A stretch of DNA of 64,000 nucleotides from Sphingomonas sp. CFBP 13720 (GCF_014842075.1 NZ_JACYVA010000001.1:62001-126000); one strand, 5' to 3'. Counted from the stretch's first letter, positions 48,005 to 56,177 are shown. Notes: generated from the sequence alone by a model not told the origin. A program made the numbers and translations.

Positions 48005-48429
48005 CGCGTCAGGCTCTCGCTCTTGTGCATTTGGCCCGCGATCTGTGGCGGCATGTAGCGTTCGTCGTGTTTGGCGAGCAGATTGTCGGCAACGAAGCTT
48101 CCGCCTTGGACGAACCTGCCCTCTGCAACCACCCCCGATCCCTCTCGGAACAGGTCGGGGACGATCCCGGCGAATCGTACGGGCACACGGGCCTTTCCGT
48201 CGGTCACGTCGAACGCGATCGTCACGCCATCGGCGGCGCGGCGTACCGACCCGGCGGCCACCATCCCGCCCAGCCGCACCGCCTTGTCGACCGGTGCAGC
48301 CGCCGCATCGCCCGGAGCGTAGAAGAACGCCGCTTCGTCGGCGAGCGCCGACATCGCCAGCAACACCGCGCCGACCACCGCCACCACCGCAAGCGTCGCC
48401 AGCGTCAGCCGCTGCCCCTTGGCGGTCAC
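48001..48429 (-). CDS. ccmE: Haem chaperone CcmE
   Basis: A 142-residue periplasmic haem chaperone anchored by one N-terminal helix (about residues 9-30, LATLAVVAVVGAVLLAMSA). The OB-fold segment VRLGGMVAAGSVRR and the haem-binding histidine in LLAKHDERYMPP (near residue 122) are visible. The start is a GTG at 48429 overlapping the ccmD stop (GTGA); an upstream in-frame ATG (48459) would overlap ccmD entirely in another frame. Confidence 0.95.
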   Translation of the reverse strand: MTAKGQRLTLATLAVVAVVGAVLLAMSALADEAAFFYAPGDAAAAPVDKAVRLGGMVAAGSVRRAADGVTIAFDVTDGKARVPVRFAGIVPDLFREGSGVVAEGRFVQGGSFVADNLLAKHDERYMPPQIAGQMHKSESLTR

Positions 48430-48533
48430 TTGCGTTCCGCCCGACGCATAGCGATCCACGCGGACAGCGTTAGCACCGTCGTGCCGCCCAGCGCCACGCC
48501 GTAAGCGGCGGTAATGAAGAACCAGTGGTTCAT
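48426..48533 (-). CDS. ccmD: Haem exporter protein CcmD (35 residues)
   Basis: A 35-residue single-pass membrane protein, MNHWFFITAAYGVALGG in its first half, ending MRRAERK. CcmD binds CcmC and releases holo-CcmE from the CcmABCD complex. The hydrophobic helix spans about residues 4-27, followed by a basic C-terminal tail, both typical of the family. It overlaps ccmC (ATGA) and ccmE (GTGA). It is easily missed by gene callers with a length cut-off. Confidence 0.9.
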   Translation of the reverse strand: MNHWFFITAAYGVALGGTTVLTLSAWIAMRRAERK

Positions 48534-49279
48534 GCCGCCGCCCGCCGCCGCAACCGCGCCTCTGCCTTAATCCGCGCCAGATCGGTGCGCATCCGCATCA
48601 GCACCACCGCCGTGAAGAGCAGCGTGAACCCTGCAGCGGTGAACCCCAACGGCCAAAGTATCGCGCTATCGATCGTCGATCGCGTCAGCGTGATGCTCGG
48701 TCCTTGATGTAGGGTGCGCCACCACAGCACCGAATACCGGATGATCGGCAGCAATGCCGTCCCGGCAATCCCGAACAGCGCGGGAATTCGCCCGTCGCCA
48801 TCGCGTTCGCGGTCGGCGCGGGCAAGCGCTAGGTAGGCGACATAAACGAAGAACAGCAGCAACATCGACGTCAGCCGCCCGTCCCACTGCCACCACGTGC
48901 CCCATGTCGGACGCCCCCAGATCGATCCAGTCGCCAGACAGATAGCGGCGAACGCCGCGCCGGGCAGCGCGATCGCCCGCGCCGCAACCGCCGCTAGCGG
49001 ATGGCGCCATACGAGGAAGACGATGCTCGACAGTGCGAGGCCCGACCATCCTCCCATGCCCAGCCATGCGGCGGGGACATGAATGTAAAGGATGCGCACC
49101 GTCTCGCCCTGAAGATAATCGGGCGGTGTCTGCGTCAGTCCGGCCCAGCAGCCGAACGCCAGCAACGCGGCTCCCAACGCCAGCAGCGCCGGCGTCAGCG
49201 GGCGCGCGATCGCCAGAAATCGCCTTGGGTTGGCAAGGGCATGCAGACGGGAGGCGGACAGGTTCGGCACGGTCGCCAT
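48530..49279 (-). CDS. ccmC: Haem transporter/CcmE-haem ligase CcmC
   Basis: A 249-residue membrane protein with about six helices. The WWD domain GSIWGRPTWGTWWQWDGRLTS (with WGTWWQWD near residue 128) and two flanking His (YIHVPAAW and TLHQGPS) match CcmC, which loads haem onto CcmE. It is the first gene of ccmC-D-E-F-G-H-TPR; ccmA and ccmB are not in the window. The operon is on the minus strand and begins 46 bases beyond the leucine dehydrogenase 3' end, so it could be cotranscribed from there. Confidence 0.96.
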   Translation of the reverse strand: MATVPNLSASRLHALANPRRFLAIARPLTPALLALGAALLAFGCWAGLTQTPPDYLQGETVRILYIHVPAAWLGMGGWSGLALSSIVFLVWRHPLAAVAARAIALPGAAFAAICLATGSIWGRPTWGTWWQWDGRLTSMLLLFFVYVAYLALARADRERDGDGRIPALFGIAGTALLPIIRYSVLWWRTLHQGPSITLTRSTIDSAILWPLGFTAAGFTLLFTAVVLMRMRTDLARIKAEARLRRRAAA

Positions 49280-49325
49280 GCTCTACGGCGCAGCCGGGCA
49301 AACGGCAATGACGATACGCGGTCGG

Positions 49326-50390
49326 TCAGCCGCGCCCGATCAACCGCCGGGCAATGGCGTCGGCGACTTCCGCCTGCGGGCGTCCGCTGGCGGCGCTTTC
49401 GTCCCAAACCTCGATCAGCCGTTCGGGGATGCGGGCAATTCTCGCCTCGACGTCCGCCCGGTCGCCCTGCCCCAGATACTCTAGCGCGACGTTGATGATG
49501 CCGCCGGCGTTGATGACGTAATCGGGCGCATACAGGATGCCACGATCATGTAGCCGCGCACCGTCGGCAGCGGTCGCCAACTGGTTGTTCGCGCCGCCCG
49601 CTACCGCCTTGCACTTCAGTGCCGCGATCGTTGTGGCGTCCAGGACGGCACCCAGCGCGTTAGGGCTGACGATATCGGCGTCCAGCGTCAGCACGCTCGC
49701 CGGATCGGCAGTCGCCGCGCCCAGCTCACTCGCCAGCGCTTCGGCCTTCGCCTCGTTCACGTCGGCCAGCGTCAGAACCGCGCCGTCCTTCGCCAGAAGC
49801 CGTGCCAGCCCGCCGCCGACCGAGCCGACGCCTTGAATCGCGACCCGAACGCCGCGCATATCCTCGCTGTCCAGTGCGCGCTTCGCGGCAGCACGGACGC
49901 CGAGATACACACCCATGGCGGTGAACGGACCCGGATCGCCGCCGGCACTTCCGGCCGCCACGGGCAGGCCCGACACGTACCGGGTCGTCCCGGAAATGGT
50001 CATCATGTCCGCTTCGGACATTCCAACGTCCTCTGCGGTGACATATCGACCGCCAAGCGATTCGACGGCACGGCCGAACGCTTCGAGCAGTTCGGGCGTC
50101 TTCGCGCCACCTTCGGGTGCCAGCACCACGCCCTTGCCGCCGCCCATCGGCAGTCCGGCCATCGCGTTCTTGAAGCTCATGCCACGCGACAGGCGCAGGG
50201 CATCGGTGATCGCCGCCGCACTGTCGGCATAGCGCCAGAAGCGGACGCCGCCCGCTGCCGGCCCCAGCGTGGTCGAATGCACCGCGATGACGCAGCGCAA
50301 CCCCGTGCGGTGATCGGAGAACAGATGCACGCCTTCGTGCTCGTCGAAGTCGGGATAGCCCCAATCGGTCTGCACGGTGGCGGTTTCCAT
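49326..50390 (-). CDS. Leucine/phenylalanine/valine dehydrogenase-type enzyme
   Basis: A 354-residue NAD-dependent amino-acid dehydrogenase of the Glu/Leu/Phe/Val family, probably deaminating branched-chain amino acids. Motifs are IAVHSTTLGPAAGG, the catalytic lysine regions MSFKNAMAGLPMGGGKG, the conserved VTAEDVGMS, and the Rossmann segment IQGVGSVGGGLARLL (about residue 180). The start METATVQTDWG fits the family. No ribosome-binding site is visible, and the ATG lies only 13 bases after the encoded CCA of tRNA-His; the gene is probably read from the tRNA promoter. Confidence 0.92.
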   Translation of the reverse strand: METATVQTDWGYPDFDEHEGVHLFSDHRTGLRCVIAVHSTTLGPAAGGVRFWRYADSAAAITDALRLSRGMSFKNAMAGLPMGGGKGVVLAPEGGAKTPELLEAFGRAVESLGGRYVTAEDVGMSEADMMTISGTTRYVSGLPVAAGSAGGDPGPFTAMGVYLGVRAAAKRALDSEDMRGVRVAIQGVGSVGGGLARLLAKDGAVLTLADVNEAKAEALASELGAATADPASVLTLDADIVSPNALGAVLDATTIAALKCKAVAGGANNQLATAADGARLHDRGILYAPDYVINAGGIINVALEYLGQGDRADVEARIARIPERLIEVWDESAASGRPQAEVADAIARRLIGRG

Positions 50391-50403
50391 ATCTAGAAGA
50401 AGA

Positions 50404-50481
50404 TGGGGCGACCGACGGGACTTGAACCCGCAACTTCCGGCATCACAAGCCGACGCTCTAACCAATTGAACTACGGTCGCC
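50404..50481 (-). tRNA. tRNA-His (GTG anticodon)
   Basis: The minus strand folds into a full cloverleaf: acceptor GCGACCG (50480-50474) with CGGTCGC, D-arm, anticodon loop TTGTGAT with GTG at 50446-50444, a T-arm containing GGTTCAAGTCC, and an encoded CCA (50406-50404). The extra 5' G (50481) opposite C73 is the histidine identity feature. It is followed after 13 bases by the leucine dehydrogenase start. Confidence 0.97.
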
Positions 50482-50492
50482 GTGGAGGGGCG

Positions 50493-50521
50493 CGTTTAGC
50501 CGTGCGAAACGGCACGGTCAA
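50493..50521 (-). promoter_or_regulatory. Sigma-70-type promoter of tRNA-His
   Basis: On the minus strand, -35 TTGACC (50521-50516), a 17-base spacer and -10 TAAACG (50498-50493) lie 12 bases before the tRNA. The spacer holds a GC-rich palindrome (GTGCC...GGCAC). Spacing and -35 are close to consensus. It probably also serves the leucine dehydrogenase gene. Confidence 0.65.
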
Positions 50522-50666
50522 GCACGGCGCGGCGGTAATTGTATCGGCCGGAAATTGCGATGTGCGGGTGGCGATCGAACCGTAGCGCACGTGCCGAAGA
50601 TGCTCTGCGGTTCGGGGGGCCGCAAGGCAGTCGATTGCCGCCAGGAAGTGGTTCACGAGCGGTCCG

Positions 50667-50704
50667 GCATCGCAGTCGATTTGCCGCATCGCAGTCGATT
50701 TGCC
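50667..50704. repeat. 19-bp tandem repeat, two perfect copies
   Basis: The unit GCATCGCAGTCGATTTGCC occurs at 50667-50685 and again at 50686-50704 without a change. A related worn copy (GGCAGTCGATTGCCGCC) lies about 40 bases upstream near 50626. Likely a slippage product in non-coding DNA. Confidence 0.85.
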
Positions 50705-50867
50705 GCAGCGCAGGCCCCACTACTGGAGCGGAGCAGCGAGACGACGTGCGACTTACGCAATCGTCCGAACGTCAAAGGGCTGCCGGACAACGGTGTTATG
50801 CACGCCACTGTTGCTGGCCTCGCGCCGGTGCGCGGCAAATGCGCCGAGCTATGCCAAGCGGCAGAAG

Positions 50868-50921
50868 GGCGAATTGACGTCCAGAGGCGAATTGACGTCC
50901 AGAGGCGAATTGACGTCCAGA
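50868..50921. repeat. 18-bp tandem repeat, three perfect copies
   Basis: The unit GGCGAATTGACGTCCAGA is repeated three times with no mismatches (50868-50885, 50886-50903, 50904-50921). The length is a multiple of three, but no gene encloses it. The perfect identity suggests recent expansion. Confidence 0.9.
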
Positions 50922-51166
50922 AACGTGTGTCTCCATACCTTCACGTCGGCCACCCCAGGCCTGTTCCGGGGTCCATGGCGGCCATTCCTAACGGCTGGGC
51001 CTGTCACGGCGTTGCTCGCGTACCGCGCAACCCGAAACAGGTCCACGGCAACCAAACGACGGCGACGGTTCGCGTCGATACCGATCGGACGAAGCGTCGG
51101 ACGCACACGACGGCTATATTAGGCCGATACGGACCGCCGACGCTACCGCCGACGGCCCGGTTTTCG

Positions 51167-54013
51167 TCAGAACGTCGCCGTGATGCCCAACGAGAAGACG
51201 CGGCCCAGATTGTACCGGTTGATGTAGACCGTGTTTCCATTCTCAAACGTCTGGCCTTCGGTGAACCGCGTACCCGTCAGGTTACGCGCCTCGAGCTTCA
51301 GTTCCAGATTGGCACCAGCCAGTTCGAAGCCCTGCCGTCCGACCACGTCCAGACGAATGCCCGGCTGCTCTATGATATCGGGCTGGAACCCGACACCCGA
51401 CAGGTTCGACGGACCGCGATTGGTTACGCGGTCGCTGGCATAGTTGAACAGCAGCGTAAGCTGCGAAAGGTTGGCGCTGTCCTCGATCCCGACCTGGACG
51501 TTGACCAGATGATCCGACTGGCCGGTCAGCGGCGCACCATCCCGGAACAGCAGATTGGCCGGGCCGAAGCCGTTCGGACAACCCGCGATCCCCTGTGAGC
51601 CGAGCGCCGCCGCAGGATTGGGAACGCATGCGGACGACGCGTTGATCTGCGACTGGGTGTAGGTGTAGTTCGCCAGCAGCAGCAGTCGGCGGGTGGCAAA
51701 GAAGTTGCCGAGGCCGCTAAGCGGAATATATTTCTGGGCCTCGACCTCGGCACCGTACAGGATCGCCGACGGCAGATAGGTAAAGCCGGTCTGCAACGTC
51801 GCATCCGGGCTGGGATAGAATCCGGCCTGTTCGATCGGCCGTTCGATCCGCTTGTAGAAGCCAGCCGCCGTCATGCGCTGATCCCGGCCGAAGAACCATT
51901 CGTAGCGGCCCTCCAGATTCCAGAGCTCGGAGTCGCGCAGATTGGGGTTGCCGAAGAACAGGCGATCCGAGTCGGGATCACGGAACTGCTGCGGTGCGAG
52001 TTCGCGGAACTGGGGACGCGAGATCGTCTTGGCACCGCTCATACGCAACTGCATGTTCGACCGGAAATTCCACGTCAGCGTACCGGCGGGCAGCCAATAG
52101 GCATTGTCGAGCGCGATCGTCGGGTTGCCGATCGGCGTCACTTCTTCCTTCGCGGTTTCGTACCGGACGCCCGCCACGGCCCGCAGACCGTCGGCGACTT
52201 CCGCCTCGCCCTGAACATAGGCACCATGGATCGCCAGCGACGCATCATAGGCGTATGCGCCGTTCTGCGTGTTGAACTGCAACTCGATCGTGCACGGGGT
52301 CGCGCCCTGCAACGGACAATTGCCGTTATAGAGCGAGTCCGGTCCCAGCAGGAAATCGGGCCGCAACAGGTTGTTCGGGAACCCCGGCGCGGTCCCGGCA
52401 CCGTTGCTGGTCTGATAGTTGAACTGCAACCGGCGCGACGAGCGATCGGTGTCCGAATAGAAATAGCCCGTCGACAGCGTCATCGACCGATCGGTCGGCA
52501 GCTTGTACGACAGGTCCGCCTGACCGGTGAACAGGTCTTCGTTCAGGTCGCTGAACACGACGCTGGCGAAGGGCGAGAAACGCTGCGTGACCTGATACGC
52601 CCCGTTGCAGTTGAACCCCGGCGATACCGGCGCACCTTCGGTCGTGATCGGCAGGCCGTTGGTCGTCGTCGCCGAACAGAGATAATCGAACTGGCGCTCG
52701 TACGGCGCGTTGCGCTTCGAATTGGCGAAGGCACCGCGCGCGTCGAACTTGAACGCATCGCTGAGCTTGAACTCACCGACCAGCTGGGTTTCGATCAACT
52801 GACGTTCGAACCAGTTCGTGTTCTGCTGCACGCGCAGACCGCTGGGATTATTGTACAGCTCCGCCGCCGACAGCCGCCCCTGCTTCAGCGTGTCGTGGAT
52901 ATAGACGTTGGTCCAGCGGATCGTGCTGTCGTCGAACTGATAGCCCAACCCGACCAGCGCGTTGGCCACGACGCGATTGTCGGTCAGGACGGTGCGGTAG
53001 TCGTTCCGCAATGCACCGGTTTCGCTGACCGTATCCTGCTGGATCGCGTCGCGCGTACGGAAAGTGTTGGACAGACCGAGCGAGGCGATAACACCCAGCC
53101 GATCGCTGCCGATATCGTAGACCGATCCGCCCGCGATTTCGCCCGAGAAATTAGCTGGAAGCTGGTTGTTCTGTTGCAGCAGGGTGGTGCGCGCATTGCT
53201 CAGTTGCGCGACCTGATCCACCGGGATGATACCTGTGCCTTCCGCCGCGTTGCGGATGAACGCCGGAACGCCGCGCGTCCCGTCGTCGAAGCCCAGCCAG
53301 TCGGCCTTGCCCCCGGCATAGGTGTAGCCCAGTTCACTGGTCGTGACGGTGTCGGCACTGATCGACCCGCCGATCGACACGAAGTTCTTGGTCGGAATCG
53401 CCTTCGACGTCAGGTTGATGACGCCGCCGCCGAACTCTGCGGGGAAGTTGACCGAATAGGTCTTCTGCACCAGCGCCGAACCGACGATCGATGTCGGAAA
53501 AATGTCCAGCGGGACCGAACGCCGCAGCGGTTCGGGGCTGGGCAGCGGCGATCCGTTGAGCAGCGACGACGAATAGCGATCACCAAGACCGCGCACATAC
53601 ACGAAGCCGCCGCCGACAACCGACAGACCGGTCACGCGGGTCAGTGCACCGGCGATGTCACCGTCGCCGGTCCGCGCGATATCGGCTTCGGACAGGACGG
53701 ACACGATCTGCGGCGTGGCGCGTACGACGTTCGGAATGTTGCGACCGACGACGACGATTTCCTCGACATTCTCCTGATCGAAACCCGGTGAGGAAACCTC
53801 GACCGGAGCCTGTCCGTCCGCCGGTTGACCGTCAGCCGGGGTCGCCGTGTCTTGCGCGACAGGATCGGGACCGGGCGTTGCGGTCTGGGCAGCCGGGGGC
53901 GTCGCCGCCGCGGGAGCCGGCGTACCGCCGCCCGTCGTCTGCGCCAGCACCGCCGGTGCCACAAGCTGCGAGGTCAGGAGAAGAAGCGTTGCATAGGCGC
54001 GGCGAGGCTGCAT
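51167..54013 (-). CDS. TonB-dependent outer-membrane receptor
   Basis: A 948-residue receptor. A signal peptide (about residues 1-24, ending VLAQ) is followed by a Pro/Ala/Thr-rich linker (about 25-75), a TonB-box-like EEIVVVGRN, the plug (TPQIVSVLSEADIARTGDGD, VRGLGDRYSSSLLNG, GGGVINLTSKA) and a 22-strand-type barrel ending with a C-terminal Phe (SLGITATF). The long linker may extend the reach to TonB across the periplasm. It follows a beta-helix lipoprotein gene with a 14-bp hairpin between them. The substrate is unknown; possible phosphate control upstream hints at a phosphorus compound. Confidence 0.95.
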   Translation of the reverse strand: MQPRRAYATLLLLTSQLVAPAVLAQTTGGGTPAPAAATPPAAQTATPGPDPVAQDTATPADGQPADGQAPVEVSSPGFDQENVEEIVVVGRNIPNVVRATPQIVSVLSEADIARTGDGDIAGALTRVTGLSVVGGGFVYVRGLGDRYSSSLLNGSPLPSPEPLRRSVPLDIFPTSIVGSALVQKTYSVNFPAEFGGGVINLTSKAIPTKNFVSIGGSISADTVTTSELGYTYAGGKADWLGFDDGTRGVPAFIRNAAEGTGIIPVDQVAQLSNARTTLLQQNNQLPANFSGEIAGGSVYDIGSDRLGVIASLGLSNTFRTRDAIQQDTVSETGALRNDYRTVLTDNRVVANALVGLGYQFDDSTIRWTNVYIHDTLKQGRLSAAELYNNPSGLRVQQNTNWFERQLIETQLVGEFKLSDAFKFDARGAFANSKRNAPYERQFDYLCSATTTNGLPITTEGAPVSPGFNCNGAYQVTQRFSPFASVVFSDLNEDLFTGQADLSYKLPTDRSMTLSTGYFYSDTDRSSRRLQFNYQTSNGAGTAPGFPNNLLRPDFLLGPDSLYNGNCPLQGATPCTIELQFNTQNGAYAYDASLAIHGAYVQGEAEVADGLRAVAGVRYETAKEEVTPIGNPTIALDNAYWLPAGTLTWNFRSNMQLRMSGAKTISRPQFRELAPQQFRDPDSDRLFFGNPNLRDSELWNLEGRYEWFFGRDQRMTAAGFYKRIERPIEQAGFYPSPDATLQTGFTYLPSAILYGAEVEAQKYIPLSGLGNFFATRRLLLLANYTYTQSQINASSACVPNPAAALGSQGIAGCPNGFGPANLLFRDGAPLTGQSDHLVNVQVGIEDSANLSQLTLLFNYASDRVTNRGPSNLSGVGFQPDIIEQPGIRLDVVGRQGFELAGANLELKLEARNLTGTRFTEGQTFENGNTVYINRYNLGRVFSLGITATF

Positions 54014-54047
54014 GGCCGTGGGTCCACCTTCGTAAATATATGAACGA

Positions 54048-54080
54048 ATGCCGGGGCGGGCGTTCGGCCCGCCCCGGCAT
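54048..54080 (-). terminator. Perfect 14-bp intercistronic hairpin
   Basis: ATGCCGGGGCGGGC (54048-54061) pairs with GCCCGCCCCGGCAT (54067-54080) around a 5-base loop, between the lipoprotein stop and the TonB receptor start. The T-tract is weak, so partial termination or message-end protection is more likely than full termination. It would make the lipoprotein more abundant than the receptor. Confidence 0.7.
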
Positions 54081-54113
54081 CGGCGTGTCATCGCGCGGAA
54101 CGCGGTGACGCGA

Positions 54114-55739
54114 TCAGCGGCCGTTGCAGCTGAAATAGACCGAGTTGAACGACGGCGGACCGGCATCCTGCTTCGCATCGTCACGACCGCGAATGGTCGA
54201 ACGATCGGCCTGATTGGCTTCCTGCGCGATCAAGTTGATGCACGCAACGTTGGTCGCGGTCTTTACGATGCCGTTGACGAAGCGCATGTCGGCACCGCCG
54301 CGCAGACGGATCGCCGCCGGCGCGAGCGCGGTCTGGACGAAGGTAAAGTTCGCATAGGTCGAGAAGGTCCGCGGCAGCAGATCTTCGCCGCCGTTCGAGT
54401 CGATCTCGGTTGAGAACGAGTCCGCCGTCGCACCCAGCAGACGCTGCGACGCGATGATGAACTGCATGAAACCACGATAGCCATTGTCGATGTCGAAGCC
54501 GTCATCGTCCGCGCCGGTGATGGCGATGTACTTCAGGTTCGACGTGCCGCCGAAGATCTCGATGCCGTCATCCGCCGAATTGTGGCTCTGGATGTGGTCG
54601 AGCACGGTGCCCGATCCGGTGCCGCCCAGCGTCAAGCCCTGAAGCTCGTTGCCGTCGCTGATCGCGATGCCCGAATAGCGGATCTGGACGTACGACATCT
54701 GTCCGCTGCTGTCGGCGGCGTTCGGCCCGCCATAGAAGCGACCAGTCACGCCTTCGATCGCCTGCTGACAGGTCGCCGACGAACCGGCTGCGTTGTTCGG
54801 CCCGGTGCCGGTGGCGCAGATCGCAGTCGGCGCACGGCCGAGGAGGATGATGCCGCCCCACTGGCCCTGCGAAGCGTCGGACACGCCGTTGTTCGCCAGA
54901 TTCTGCTGCGACGTGAAGATGATCGGCTGGGCGCGGGTGCCCGCCGCCTGGATCTTCGACCCACGGTTGACCAGCAGCAGATCGTTCGTGATCTCGCTCG
55001 AGTCGGCGGCGACGACGACGCCCGGCTCGATCGTCAGCGTCACGCCCGCAGCACCACTGGTGCCAAGATCGCCACCGATTTCGGTCTGGCCACGCAGGCG
55101 ATAGAACACGCCTGCGATCTTCGGCAGCGTCAGGTCAGTCGTCACGTTGGCGGGAATGCGGCAGGCGCGGAACGTGGCGACGAGCCCGTCATTGATCGTG
55201 TCGGCCGGGCATGCGGCGGACGCCCCCCCCGTGCCGACAGCGGGAACCGCCGTGCAGCGCGCACCCGAACCGCCGAACTCGCCGCTGGTCGAATTGCAGG
55301 TCCAATCCTGGAACGCGGTATCGGTCGGGCCGTTGAGCGCGCCGACGTAGTTGGTGCTGGCGAAGAACGGATTGATCGTCGACGGATCGGTCGCGGTCGT
55401 CGCCGACGTCGCGGTGGTCGGATACAGGCCGGTCAGCACGTTAGTGCCGTTGACGTTGTTATTGGCGCCGGCGTTTACGATCGCCAGCTGTTCATCGGCG
55501 GTGATCGCGATCGGGTTGGCGCTGGTGCTGGCCGGCTGACCCGAAGTCGTCGCGAACTGCGCCGCGGTGATCGGACCGGCGGTGGGCGCGGCGGTCGGCG
55601 TGGGGGCCGGTGCCGGCTGGTTCACGTCAATGCTGCCAGCACCCGGCGAGGCAACGCCGTCGGCACCGCTACAGCCGCTGAGTGCGGCGATCGCCACCGT
55701 CGTCATGAGAACGAAGCCGAAGCGCTTGTTGCTGGCCAT
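54114..55739 (-). CDS. Lipoprotein with beta-helix-like repeats, partner of the TonB receptor
   Basis: A 541-residue lipoprotein. The signal ends in lipobox LSGC with Cys at residue 23, followed by a Ser/Gly-Pro-rich linker (VASPGAGSIDV, then APAPTPTAAPTAGP). Two Cys pairs and repeats such as LTIEPGVVVAADSSEI, SKIQAAGTRAQPIIFTSQ, GSGTVLDHIQSHNSADDGIEIFGG and LKYIAITGADDDGFDIDNGY look like a right-handed parallel beta-helix, as in secreted polysaccharide or surface proteins. A GTG at 55742 is an alternative start. I recognise no named family. It is probably surface-exposed and feeds the receptor. Confidence 0.8.
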   Translation of the reverse strand: MASNKRFGFVLMTTVAIAALSGCSGADGVASPGAGSIDVNQPAPAPTPTAAPTAGPITAAQFATTSGQPASTSANPIAITADEQLAIVNAGANNNVNGTNVLTGLYPTTATSATTATDPSTINPFFASTNYVGALNGPTDTAFQDWTCNSTSGEFGGSGARCTAVPAVGTGGASAACPADTINDGLVATFRACRIPANVTTDLTLPKIAGVFYRLRGQTEIGGDLGTSGAAGVTLTIEPGVVVAADSSEITNDLLLVNRGSKIQAAGTRAQPIIFTSQQNLANNGVSDASQGQWGGIILLGRAPTAICATGTGPNNAAGSSATCQQAIEGVTGRFYGGPNAADSSGQMSYVQIRYSGIAISDGNELQGLTLGGTGSGTVLDHIQSHNSADDGIEIFGGTSNLKYIAITGADDDGFDIDNGYRGFMQFIIASQRLLGATADSFSTEIDSNGGEDLLPRTFSTYANFTFVQTALAPAAIRLRGGADMRFVNGIVKTATNVACINLIAQEANQADRSTIRGRDDAKQDAGPPSFNSVYFSCNGR

Positions 55740-56175
55740 CACCGAAGGACTCCCGAAAACCTGAGTTGCTTTATTCCGGGCGCCTGCCCGGCAGCCGTCC
55801 GGGTTCCCTCCCGTCCGACCGACATGGTGGCCGTTAGAGACGCTGCATGACGGCTCCGTGCCGTTTCGGTGACAGAACGACGACGTTGATATTGCGGGAA
55901 TATGACAACGTTGGTGACACTGCGCGGCGCTTCGTCACGATACGTCTGTGGCGGGGGGCTTTGGGGGCGGTGCGTAGGTGCACCGTTTCCGGCAGCAAAA
56001 GGATGGTGATGCTCGAAGAATTCTACTTGCGGCATGACCTGGGAAAGCGGTTCGCCGCAAGGTCGCAGTCTAAAGGCAAATCCGCCTCGAACCAACGGAC
56101 GACACCGACGGTGCAGTCAGGCGATGCGCAACGTGTGCGGCATGGCTCCTCCCCGACGCCCGACGAAGCGAACAA
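55740..56175. other. Upstream region of the lipoprotein/TonB receptor operon
   Basis: About 435 bases with no convincing gene. The part nearest the lipoprotein gene (55740-55910) carries the Pho-box-like array described separately, and GGGAG for ribosome binding close to the start. From 55930 to 56175 I see no clear element; short open frames on both strands lack family resemblance. Confidence 0.6.
55847..55908 (-). promoter_or_regulatory. Candidate PhoB box array, 11-bp periodic
   Basis: On the minus strand, half-sites resembling CTGTCAY recur in register every 11 bases: TTGTCAT (55908-55902), CCGCAAT, ACGTCGT, CTGTCAC (55875-55869), ACGGCAC (55864-55858) and CCGTCAT (55853-55847). Three are strong (6-7 of 7), three weak (4 of 7). 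A TCTAAC element eight bases further could be the -10, as in PhoB-activated promoters where the box replaces the -35. It lies 107 bases before the lipoprotein ATG. Confidence 0.55.
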
Positions 56176-56177
56176 CC

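Larger units (their letters stand above)
50522..51166. other. Gene-free region with short tandem repeats
   Basis: About 645 bases between the tRNA-His promoter and the TonB receptor 3' end hold no convincing gene: open frames here have no family resemblance and no ribosome sites. The region contains two tandem repeats (listed separately) and a segment around 50947-50976 (CACCCCAGGCCTGTTCCGGG and on) that resembles a worn copy of the sphingomonad REP-like repeat. It may be a decayed accessory insertion next to the tRNA. Confidence 0.6.

Noticed and set aside
50868..50921. CRISPR-like array
   Set aside because: The copies are directly adjacent 18-bp units without spacers, and no cas genes are present.
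50555..51598. Long plus-strand open frame (about 347 codons) across the repeat region into the TonB receptor 3' end
   Set aside because: It lacks a ribosome site and family resemblance, runs antisense through a clear TonB receptor, and its internal repeats are simply the 18-bp tandem repeat.
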